A model generated the notes under the pieces. It saw only the letters and a list, made by a program, of their open reading frames with translations, made no database searches and was not told the DNA's origin. Shown piece by piece: positions 1 through 5,812 of a stretch of 10,994 nt of DNA. The position numbers were made by a program, and so were the translations under genes. Source of the DNA: JAYFRC01 sp034926415 (GTDB lineage Bacteria; Bacillota; Clostridia; Oscillospirales; Oscillospiraceae); contig JAYFRC010000107.1 in the NCBI GenBank assembly GCA_034926415.1, positions 1 to 10,994 on the forward strand, written 5' to 3'. Within the stretch, counting starts at the first letter, position 1. Every line of letters begins with the position of its first letter.

Positions 1-141
1 TTTGAAAAGCTTTACGAAAGGGCGGGAAAACAACAAACGCCGTGGTTGCAAGAGCTTCGGACGGCTGCGCCGAACATCGTGGATGAATCCATGGATACTC
101 CCGAACCAAGCGCGATACCAAGCTTCGCCACACCCCGATAG
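1..141 (+). CDS. C-terminal tail of an unidentified protein (5' end outside the window)
   Basis: Reading frame 1 is open from the first base to a TAG at 139-141 and gives 46 residues. The tail begins FEKLYERAGKQQTPWLQELR and ends in an acidic, proline- and serine-rich stretch (PNIVDESMDTPEPS, then AIPSFATPR). This composition resembles a flexible C-terminus more than a random shadow frame. The frame lies just before the M23/M50 pair, where clostridial genomes often carry cell-shape and division genes (mre, min, rodA or mgsA neighbourhoods). I cannot match the tail to any of these. No strong terminator follows, so the downstream pair may be partly read through from this gene. The call as a real coding end rests on frame, composition and position only. 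Confidence 0.5.
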   Translation, partial: FEKLYERAGKQQTPWLQELRTAAPNIVDESMDTPEPSAIPSFATPR

Positions 142-263
142 CCACCTAAGCATTATAAGTAAAATTGATACTCCTGTCAAGGGAAATATCCGTGCTCATC
201 AGGCGTAATAATCTGTCCTCTTCCGCAATAGAATTGTATCAGCCATATTCGGGAGGGTGAGAC

Positions 264-1292
264 ATGGTTGACACAGCAGCGCGGCGCAGGCCGCAAACGC
301 GCGGAAAGCGCGCGGTAGACAGAGGACGGCGGACGGCGGAAAGAGACAGGATGACTCCGCGCGAAAAATGGCGCATGGCTCAACTTATAATCTGTGCGGC
401 AATATTCGTTTCGCTCGTCGCCGTAAAGCTCAATATGCCCGCGCAGTTTGCGGCGGTGCGCGAAAGCGTATCGGAATATCTTTACCGCGACGCGGACTAC
501 AAGAGCGCGTTCTCTGTTATTGGGCGCGCGGTCAGCGGAGGAGAATCGGCATCACAGGCCATGAGCGACCTCTACACCGCGGTTTTCGGCGCGGACGAGA
601 GCAGCGAAACGGTTGAAACATCCGCTGAAGCGGAGAAAGGCCGGCAGGGAAATCTTGCGTCCCTGCTGGCCTTTTCTCAGCACTGGACCGAGATGGAAGA
701 CTATGTATCGCTCGGAGACGTAGACGCGGAAAGCGCAATGTCGCTGTCCCTGACCGCAAAAAAAGACGACACGGAGGAAACGCCGTCGGATGCTGCCGAT
801 GCCAATGCCAACGCCGATGCCAACGCCGCAGCCGTCGAGACCGTCGCCGTCAGCGAAGAGATACCTTCAGATGTCTGCATGGAGCAGAAAGTTCTTAACA
901 TATCATATGTAACACCGCTTAAGGGCACGCTGTCGTCGCCCTTTGGGTATCGGGAGCATCCGATAGAGGGTGAGGAGAAATTTCACTACGGCATCGACAT
1001 CGCCGCCGCTACGGGTACTGCGATATGTTCGTTCGCTGCGGGAACAGTCACGGCCTGCGGCGAGAGCACCTCGCTCGGCAAATATGTTATAGTGAGCCAC
1101 GGAAACGGGATAACGACGCTCTACGCCCATTGCAGCAAGCTCTGCGCTTCGACCGGCACGGACGTCAAGGCGGGGCAGAAGATAGCCGAGGTCGGCGAGA
1201 CCGGCCTTGCCACCGGTCCGCACTGCCATTTCCAACTTGAGATGAACGGGGTGTATCTTAATCCGATATACTATGTCTCGCTCTCGGCATAG
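264..1292 (+). CDS. Membrane-anchored M23 (LytM-like) peptidase, SpoIVFA-like
   Basis: This 342-residue protein has a very basic N-terminus (residues 1-37), one membrane segment at about 39-55, a long variable region with an Ala/Asn/Asp-rich linker at 176-190, and a C-terminal M23 domain at about 217-338. The zinc and catalytic residues are all visible: HYGID (His241, Asp245), YAHC (His289) and GPHCH (His320, His322). The topology predicts an extracytoplasmic or intermembrane domain. In Bacillus, SpoIVFA carries a LytM-like domain and holds the protease SpoIVFB inactive until the forespore signals. The overlapping M50 gene makes that the best match. A SpoIIQ-like role or a general cell-wall endopeptidase is the alternative. 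The intact metal site suggests that it may hydrolyse peptidoglycan. The start is supported by a strong GGGAGGGTGA sequence at 251-260, just ahead of the ATG. Confidence 0.85.
   Translation: MVDTAARRRPQTRGKRAVDRGRRTAERDRMTPREKWRMAQLIICAAIFVSLVAVKLNMPAQFAAVRESVSEYLYRDADYKSAFSVIGRAVSGGESASQAMSDLYTAVFGADESSETVETSAEAEKGRQGNLASLLAFSQHWTEMEDYVSLGDVDAESAMSLSLTAKKDDTEETPSDAADANANADANAAAVETVAVSEEIPSDVCMEQKVLNISYVTPLKGTLSSPFGYREHPIEGEEKFHYGIDIAAATGTAICSFAAGTVTACGESTSLGKYVIVSHGNGITTLYAHCSKLCASTGTDVKAGQKIAEVGETGLATGPHCHFQLEMNGVYLNPIYYVSLSA
798..827 (+). repeat. Five tandem hexamers (RAYGCC) in the M23 linker
   Basis: Five consecutive units of GAT/AAT/AAC followed by GCC encode (Asp/Asn)-Ala repeats in the linker between the membrane anchor and the M23 domain (residues 179-188). 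The unit length keeps the frame, so gain or loss of units would only change linker length. Confidence 0.75.
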
Positions 1293-1908
1293 GGTAAGAA
1301 AATTCAAAGCTCCTGGCCATAAAACAAAAATAACGGTGGGTGCGTCGTTCGTCCTGCTTCTTGCGGCGGCGCTGCTTTTCGACGCCGGGGGAGTAATAGC
1401 GTCCATAACGCTGGCGGCGGCGCTGCACGAGGCTGCGCATTTCTTAGCGCTACGCGCGTTCGGCGCGCCTGTGCGCTCGTTCTGCCTGACGCTGTTCGGA
1501 GCCGACATACGCCTCGAGCCGTGGGAGAGCCTGTCCTATGCCCAGGAAATACTCGCCGCGGCGGCGGGACCGGCGGCGAATATCGCGCTTGCGATTTCGG
1601 CGTCCTGCCTCGGCGCGTACTTTTTTGCGGGCGTGAATCTGGTGCTCGGAATTTTTAATCTGTTTCCGCTCCGTCAGCTCGACGGAGGGCGAGTGCTCTA
1701 TCTCGCGCTGTCGGCGCTTATCGACCCGGTCTTTGCCGACCGCGCGGCGCACGTTTGCACGCTGATATGCGGAGCGGCGCTCATATGCGCGCTCGGCGCA
1801 TACTTTGCACTGGGCGGAGAGGGGCTTGCTGCGCTTATACCGCTCGCTTGGCTGCTGTGGGCGGAGGCGCAGGAAGTCGGTATTGTAAAAACCCCACGGA
1901 CAGTATAA
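1273..1908 (+). CDS. spoIVFB: M50 site-2 protease, SpoIVFB-like
   Basis: This 211-residue polytopic membrane protein carries the site-2 protease signatures. HEAAH at residues 52-56 supplies two zinc histidines and the catalytic Glu. An AGPAAN segment sits at 98-103. NLFP with LDGGR at 129-140 supplies the third ligand, Asp137. Hydrophobic segments cover most of residues 22-60, 95-131, 141-150 and 160-198. In Bacillus, SpoIVFB cleaves pro-sigma-K in the outer forespore membrane, and pairing with the upstream M23 gene supports the same role here. It is shorter than Bacillus SpoIVFB (about 288 residues) and ends where the cytoplasmic CBS domain would begin. The ATG lies 20 bp inside the upstream gene and has only a weak, distant Shine-Dalgarno match, so translational coupling is likely. 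A GTG at 1336 is a poorer alternative start. Confidence 0.85.
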   Translation: MSRSRHRVRKFKAPGHKTKITVGASFVLLLAAALLFDAGGVIASITLAAALHEAAHFLALRAFGAPVRSFCLTLFGADIRLEPWESLSYAQEILAAAAGPAANIALAISASCLGAYFFAGVNLVLGIFNLFPLRQLDGGRVLYLALSALIDPVFADRAAHVCTLICGAALICALGAYFALGGEGLAALIPLAWLLWAEAQEVGIVKTPRTV

Positions 1909-1945
1909 AATGTAAAGCATCAATTTAAGGAGCACTTTATACTGT
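1900..1945 (+). promoter_or_regulatory. Inverted repeat linking the spoIVFB stop to the next gene's start
   Basis: ACAGTATAAA at 1900-1909 is perfectly complementary to TTTATACTGT at 1936-1945, giving a 10-bp stem around a 26-nt loop. The left arm contains the spoIVFB stop codon (1906-1908). The loop contains the Shine-Dalgarno AAGGAG (1927-1932). The right arm enters the GTG start at 1944. In mRNA this could occlude the start until ribosomes finishing spoIVFB melt the stem. This function is inferred, and the AT-rich stem is only moderately stable. Confidence 0.45.
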
Positions 1946-3776
1946 GGATAAACGACTTGAGAGGATACTGCCGAGGGTGCAGAAGCCTGCGCGGTATGTC
2001 GGGGGAGAGTACGGACAGACTTTGAAGGACAAAAAAAGCGTGGATACGCGCTTTGCGTTCTGCTTCCCAGACACCTACGAGATAGGGATGTCGAATCTCG
2101 GCATGCGCATACTTTACGGTGTGATGAACAATATGGACGGAGTGTGGTGCGAGCGAGTGTTTGCGCCGTGGCCGGACATGGAGGACGAGATGCGCCGGGA
2201 GGGGCTTGTGCTCTACGCACTCGAATCCGGCGACCCTATACGCGATTTCGACATCATCGGCTTTTCCATCGGCTATGAGATGGCGTTCACGAACGTGCTG
2301 AATATGCTCGACCTGGCCGGGCTTCCGGTGAGAAGCGCCGACAGGACGGAGCTTATGCCGCTCGTGATGGCGGGCGGAACAGCCTGCTTCAACGCAGAGC
2401 CCATAGCCAATTTTGTCGACCTCTTTTCGCTAGGCGAGGGCGAGGATGTGACGGTTGAGCTTATAGAGCTTTACAGGGACGCGAAACGGCGAGGCCTTTC
2501 AAAGCATGATTTTCTCGTCGAAGCCGCGAAGATACAGGGCATATACGTCCCGTCGCTTTACGATGTGAGCTACAACGCCGACGGCACTGTCGCGGCGATA
2601 GCGCCGCTTGACGGCGCGCCCGCCGTTGTCACAAAGCGCATAGTGCAGGATATGGACGCGGCGTATTTTCCAGTAAAGACTATCGTCCCGTCGACCGAGG
2701 TAATTAACGACCGTGTATGTCTCGAGCTGTTTCGCGGCTGCATACGAGGCTGCCGTTTCTGCCAGGCCGGATACGTCTACCGCCCGGTGCGCAACAGGAG
2801 CGAGAAGCTGCTGTGCGAGCAGGGGATAGAGTCGCTCAGGGACTCGGGCTATCAGGAGATGACGCTCTCAAGCCTCTCCAGCAGCGACTATTCGCCGCTG
2901 AACGCGCTTTGTGACGACCTCGACGCGTACTGCAGGGCAAACAAAACGAATCTTTCACTGCCGTCGCTGCGAGCGGACAACTTTTCCATGGAGCTTATGA
3001 AAAGGATATCGAGGGGCCGCAAGACCGGCCTTACCTTTGCGCCGGAGGCCGGAAGCCAGAGGCTCCGCGACGTCATAAACAAGAATCTGACTGAGGAAGA
3101 CCTCATAGCGTCGTGCCGCACGGCTTTCGAGGGCGGCTACAACTCGGTCAAGCTCTATTTTATGCTCGGACTGCCTACCGAGACCGACGAGGACGTGGAG
3201 GGCATAGCGCGCATAGCCGCGCACGTCGTCCACACCTGGCGCGAGTACGCTGCGAACAAGACCCGGGGCCTCAGCGTGGTAGTTTCGACCTCGTGGTTCG
3301 TGCCAAAGCCGCACACGGCGTTTCAATGGGAGCCGCAGATAACGCGCGGGGAGTACGAGCGCCGCGTAGCGCTGCTTCGAAACTGTATAAAAACGAAGGC
3401 CGTTTCGTACAAATGGCACGACTCGCCGACAAGCTACATTGAGGCCGTGCTCTCGCGCGGAGACAGGCGGCTCGGCCGCGTGCTCGAGACCGCGTGGCGA
3501 AATGGCGCGAAGATGGATTCATGGCAGGATTATTTTTCACTTGACCGTTGGCTGGCGGCGTTCGCCGAATGCGGACTCGACCCCGCGTTTTATGCGAACC
3601 GGGAAAGAGATAAGGACGAGGTGCTTCCGTGGTCGGTGATCTCGTCGGGCGTGCGGACGGAGTATCTGTGGAGCGAGCGCGAAAAGGCGTATGCGGGCGT
3701 CACAACGCCGGACTGCCGGACTTCCTGCGGCGGGTGTGGCGCGAACGCGCTCATAGGGAGGAAATGCGATGGCTAA
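1944..3776 (+). CDS. TIGR03960-family radical SAM protein with B12-binding-type N-terminus
   Basis: This 610-residue protein has the TIGR03960 layout. The N-terminal region opens with ARYVGGEYG, followed by FAFCFPDTYEIGMSNLG and VFAPWPDME (about 16-80), in a cobalamin-binding-like fold up to about 240. The radical SAM core starts at ELFRGCIRGCRFCQAGY, where Cys266, Cys270 and Cys273 form the CX3CX2C site for the 4Fe-4S cluster. TGLTFAPEAGS (361-371) and KLYFMLGLPTE (403-413) follow. Near the C-terminus, CRTSCGGC repeats the same spacing (Cys591, Cys595, Cys598), which could hold a second cluster. The substrate is unknown for the family. It overlaps the TIGR03936 gene by 8 bp, a pairing typical of clostridia and usually near ribosomal protein genes. 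Translation starts at GTG after AAGGAG, 11 nt upstream. The length looks complete. Confidence 0.9.
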   Translation: MDKRLERILPRVQKPARYVGGEYGQTLKDKKSVDTRFAFCFPDTYEIGMSNLGMRILYGVMNNMDGVWCERVFAPWPDMEDEMRREGLVLYALESGDPIRDFDIIGFSIGYEMAFTNVLNMLDLAGLPVRSADRTELMPLVMAGGTACFNAEPIANFVDLFSLGEGEDVTVELIELYRDAKRRGLSKHDFLVEAAKIQGIYVPSLYDVSYNADGTVAAIAPLDGAPAVVTKRIVQDMDAAYFPVKTIVPSTEVINDRVCLELFRGCIRGCRFCQAGYVYRPVRNRSEKLLCEQGIESLRDSGYQEMTLSSLSSSDYSPLNALCDDLDAYCRANKTNLSLPSLRADNFSMELMKRISRGRKTGLTFAPEAGSQRLRDVINKNLTEEDLIASCRTAFEGGYNSVKLYFMLGLPTETDEDVEGIARIAAHVVHTWREYAANKTRGLSVVVSTSWFVPKPHTAFQWEPQITRGEYERRVALLRNCIKTKAVSYKWHDSPTSYIEAVLSRGDRRLGRVLETAWRNGAKMDSWQDYFSLDRWLAAFAECGLDPAFYANRERDKDEVLPWSVISSGVRTEYLWSEREKAYAGVTTPDCRTSCGGCGANALIGRKCDG

Positions 3777-4431
3777 GATGAGACTGCTCTTCGCAAAGGA
3801 CGGCGCGGCCATGTATATCTCCCACCTCGACCTGATGCGCACTTTCCAGAGGCTGTTCCTGCGCGGAGGAATGTTCGTAAAACATACGCAGGGCTTTCAC
3901 CCGCATCCGATAATGTCGATAGTCCTGCCGCTGCCGGTGGGACAGAGCAGCGTCTGCGAGCTGCTTGATTTCGAGATAACCGAGGACATGGATTACGATA
4001 AAATGCCTGATATGCTCAACGCGGGGGCGCCCGACGGGCTCCGCGTGATAAAGGCCTACGAGACCTCAAGACCAGTGCGCGAACTCGCTTTCGTCGACGC
4101 GGAGGCCGTTATGGAGTACGACGGCGGAGTGCCTGACGGCGCGGCGGACGCGATACGCGGGCTTTTCTCGCGCGAGAGCGTCGTGGTACAGAAAAAGACG
4201 AAGCACAGGGAAATGGCGGATGTCGATCTGATACCGATGATACGCTCGCTCGACCTCAGCGCCGGAGACGGCGTTATAACCGCGCGCATCGTCGCCGCGG
4301 CGCAGAACCCGGGAATGAACCCCGCGCTGATTGAAAAGGCTATAGACGCCTATCTCCCGGAGTTTAAGCCCGACTTTACCCGCGTCCTCCGTCTCGAGGT
4401 GCTGGACGTCGAGGGAAAAGTGTTCAGATAA
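3769..4431 (+). CDS. TIGR03936 / DUF2344 radical-SAM-linked protein
   Basis: This 220-residue cytosolic protein shows the family signatures ISHLDLMRTFQR (residues 17-28) and GFHPHPIMSIVLPLPVG (42-58). The function is unknown. The gene nearly always follows, or is fused to, the TIGR03960 radical SAM protein, which suggests a partner or substrate-delivery role. Here it overlaps that gene by 8 bp. The ATG follows GGGAGG at 3756-3761, so the two are expected to be co-translated. In other Clostridia the next genes are usually rng and rplU. Here the L19 gene follows instead, behind its own promoter. No membrane segment, signal peptide or metal-binding cysteine cluster is visible. The length is normal for the family and I see no sign of damage. 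Confidence 0.88.
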   Translation: MAKMRLLFAKDGAAMYISHLDLMRTFQRLFLRGGMFVKHTQGFHPHPIMSIVLPLPVGQSSVCELLDFEITEDMDYDKMPDMLNAGAPDGLRVIKAYETSRPVRELAFVDAEAVMEYDGGVPDGAADAIRGLFSRESVVVQKKTKHREMADVDLIPMIRSLDLSAGDGVITARIVAAAQNPGMNPALIEKAIDAYLPEFKPDFTRVLRLEVLDVEGKVFR

Positions 4432-4464
4432 CGCGGAGAAAAGGAAAAACAGGCAAATTTATGC

Positions 4465-4493
4465 TTGCAATCGCGGCAAATGAATGGTATTAT
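4465..4493 (+). promoter_or_regulatory. Sigma-A-type promoter with extended -10 for rplS
   Basis: TTGCAA at 4465-4470 and TATTAT at 4488-4493 are separated by exactly 17 nt. A TGG at 4485-4487 forms an extended -10 (TGN) element. Transcription would start near 4500, leaving a leader of about 90 nt before rplS. This near-consensus layout fits strong constitutive expression of a ribosomal protein gene. Confidence 0.72.
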
Positions 4494-4516
4494 ATACAGG
4501 CTTAAAAGGGCAGTCC

Positions 4517-4552
4517 TCTGCCGCGCCGCGGGACATTGTTTTCCACGGCAGA
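4517..4552 (+). promoter_or_regulatory. Stem-loop in the rplS 5' leader (candidate L19 autoregulatory leader)
   Basis: TCTGCCG (4517-4523) pairs perfectly with CGGCAGA (4546-4552). Within the loop, GGA (4531-4533) can pair with TCC (4542-4544), leaving an asymmetric internal loop with CGCCGCG on the left and a single A on the right. The element sits between the promoter and the Shine-Dalgarno of rplS, where Firmicutes are known to carry an L19 leader RNA. I infer autoregulation by L19 from position and structure and cannot confirm a match to the known consensus. Confidence 0.4.
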
Positions 4553-4591
4553 AAAACGACACGAATGCCTATATCAAGGAGGAAATATCCC

Positions 4592-4933
4592 ATGGATCTT
4601 ATGAAGGCTCTTAACGAGCAGCAGGTAAAAACTGACGTTCCTAACGTCGAAATTGGCGACAATGTCCGCGTCCACGTCAAAATCAAGGAGGGTTCCCGCG
4701 AGAGAGTCCAGGTTTTCGAGGGCATGGTCATCGCAAGAAAGCACAGCGGAGTAGAGGAGACAATTACCGTCCGCCGCGTTTCTTTCGGCATCGGCGTTGA
4801 AAAGATTTTCCCGCTTTACTCACCCAATATCGCAAAGATCGAAGTCGTGCATCACGGCAAGGTCAGACGCGCAAAGCTTTATTATCTGCGCGACCGCGTC
4901 GGCAAGAGCGCGAGAGTTAAGGAGAAAGTCTGA
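4592..4933 (+). CDS. rplS: 50S ribosomal protein L19
   Basis: The 113-residue product is a full-length L19 of the large ribosomal subunit, located at the 30S-50S interface. Recognisable family segments are VPNVEIGDNVRVHVKIKEG, ERVQVFEGMVIARK, ETITVRRVSFGIGVEKIFP, and the basic end KVRRAKLYYLRDR. The start is set by AAGGAGG at 4576-4582, 9 nt before the ATG. The frame stays open upstream, but a start at 4484 would lie inside the promoter -10 element, so it is rejected. All eight Ile codons are ATC or ATT, unlike the ATA-rich neighbours, consistent with high expression. It has its own promoter, leader and terminator, so it can be a monocistronic unit. Confidence 0.97.
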   Translation: MDLMKALNEQQVKTDVPNVEIGDNVRVHVKIKEGSRERVQVFEGMVIARKHSGVEETITVRRVSFGIGVEKIFPLYSPNIAKIEVVHHGKVRRAKLYYLRDRVGKSARVKEKV

Positions 4934-4943
4934 TTTTCCTTGC

Positions 4944-4975
4944 AAAAAAGGGGGCTTTGCCCCCTTTTTTATTTT
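4944..4975 (+). terminator. Intrinsic terminator after rplS
   Basis: Six A's and GGGGGC (4944-4955) pair with GCCCCC and six T's (4959-4970) around a TTT loop, giving a 12-bp perfect stem. A further T-rich tract (ATTTT) follows. It lies 10 bp after the rplS stop. The flanking A and T runs make it potentially bidirectional. Confidence 0.93.
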
Positions 4976-5033
4976 ATCCGCGCGGCCGGACACAATCATT
5001 TGACAGAATATCCGCGGCTTTCCCGGCATAGAG

Positions 5034-5061
5034 AAAAATGGGGCGCTGCCTCTTTTTTTTT
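5034..5061 (+). terminator. Second terminator-like hairpin upstream of lepB
   Basis: GGGGC (5040-5044) pairs with GCCTC (5048-5052, one G-T wobble) around a GCT loop. Five A's (5034-5038) can extend the stem against the tract of nine T's at 5053-5061. It lies about 60 nt beyond the strong rplS terminator with no gene between them. It may be a backup terminator, or an attenuator if a promoter lies just upstream. It is weaker than the rplS terminator. Confidence 0.55.
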
Positions 5062-5072
5062 CATGTTTTTCA

Positions 5073-5097
5073 TGATAATATTAATATGTTGTACTAT
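5073..5097 (+). promoter_or_regulatory. Probable promoter region for the lepB operon
   Basis: This AT-rich block between the T-tract and the lepB Shine-Dalgarno offers two -10-like elements. One is TG-A-TAATAT (extended form, -10 at 5076-5081) and the other is TACTAT (5092-5097). No good -35 matches either. A promoter is expected here because the block follows a terminator and precedes a long operon. The exact start cannot be fixed by eye. Confidence 0.35.
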
Positions 5098-5127
5098 AAG
5101 CGATTTCAGACTTTCGGAGGCGCACCC

Positions 5128-5787
5128 TTGGAGCATAATAAAGACAAAATATACGAAAAGACAGCGCAAAGCTGTGGTTTTGAATATAATAATACGGGAA
5201 ATCAGAATGAAATCGGAGAGACTGCCGAAGAGGAAACAGGGCGATCGCTTTTTGAGTGGGTGCAGGCGCTTGTATGCGCCGTGCTGGCAGTTATTCTCGT
5301 GTTCGTTTTCGGAGTAAGGCTCATTTCGGTCGACGGAACGTCAATGCTGCCCACGCTTCAGGACGGCGACAGGCTGCTCGTGCTTTCTTCGCTCTGGTGC
5401 ACACCGAAGGACGGCGACATCGTCGTACTGAGGAAGGAATCCTTCATGGAGGCGCCGATAGTGAAGCGCGTAATAGCCACTGGCGGCCAGACGGTTGACA
5501 TAAACTTTGAGACCGGCGAGGTAAGCGTGGACGGAGCCGTCCTCGAAGAGCCGTATATAAATGAAGCGACGCTGACCGCAGGAGATATACAGTTTCCGTT
5601 CACGGTCAGCGATAACTGCGTTTTCGTCATGGGCGACAACAGAAACGGCAGCACAGACAGCCGTTGGAGCTGGCTCGGCGAGGTGGACGAGAGCCTGATA
5701 ATAGGCAATGCGTTTGCCGTGGCGATACCCGGCCGCTCGGAGGACACGGGAAAATACGAACTGTCGCGCATAGGCGCGATTGACTGA
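5128..5787 (+). CDS. lepB: Signal peptidase I
   Basis: This 219-residue type I signal peptidase removes signal peptides from exported preproteins at the outer face of the membrane. It has an acidic cytoplasmic N-tail (1-40), one membrane anchor at about 42-64, and an external catalytic domain. The nucleophile is Ser72 in VDGTSMLPTL, and the general base is Lys113 in IVKRVIATGG. Box E is VMGDNRNGSTDSRWSW (167-182). I chose TTG at 5128 because GGAGG at 5116-5120 lies 7 nt upstream. The in-frame ATG at 5038 has no ribosome site and its first codons would overlap the terminator-like hairpin. The tail EHNKDKIYEKTAQ is longer than in minimal Bacillus enzymes. It heads a co-directional run with rbgA 25 bp downstream. 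Confidence 0.93.
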   Translation: MEHNKDKIYEKTAQSCGFEYNNTGNQNEIGETAEEETGRSLFEWVQALVCAVLAVILVFVFGVRLISVDGTSMLPTLQDGDRLLVLSSLWCTPKDGDIVVLRKESFMEAPIVKRVIATGGQTVDINFETGEVSVDGAVLEEPYINEATLTAGDIQFPFTVSDNCVFVMGDNRNGSTDSRWSWLGEVDESLIIGNAFAVAIPGRSEDTGKYELSRIGAID

Positions 5788-5812
5788 TTTTTTGACTGGG
5801 GAGGCGAGAAGC

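Noticed and set aside
142..263. Sigma-E/sigma-K or sigma-A promoter for the SpoIVF-like pair
   Set aside because: TAGAAT at 229-234 has no -35 partner, and sigma-E-like boxes match poorly. A promoter is likely in or upstream of this gap but cannot be located by eye.
1450..2220. 256-residue open frame on the - strand
   Set aside because: It is antisense to spoIVFB and the radical SAM gene, is very rich in Arg, Ala and Ser, and has no family motif. It is a shadow of high-GC codon structure.
4484..4591. N-terminal extension of L19 by 36 residues in an open frame
   Set aside because: The ATG at 4484 overlaps the spacer just before the -10 element, and the extension covers the leader hairpin. 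The ATG at 4592 has a perfect AAGGAGG and gives normal L19 length.
5000..5005. Perfect -35 hexamer TTGACA between rplS and lepB
   Set aside because: No acceptable -10 lies 16-19 nt downstream, and the first candidate (CATAGA) is 21 nt away and poor.
5038..5127. N-terminal extension of signal peptidase I from ATG 5038
   Set aside because: There is no Shine-Dalgarno, the codons run through a hairpin and T-tract, and the peptide is unlike the family. TTG 5128 has GGAGG at ideal spacing.
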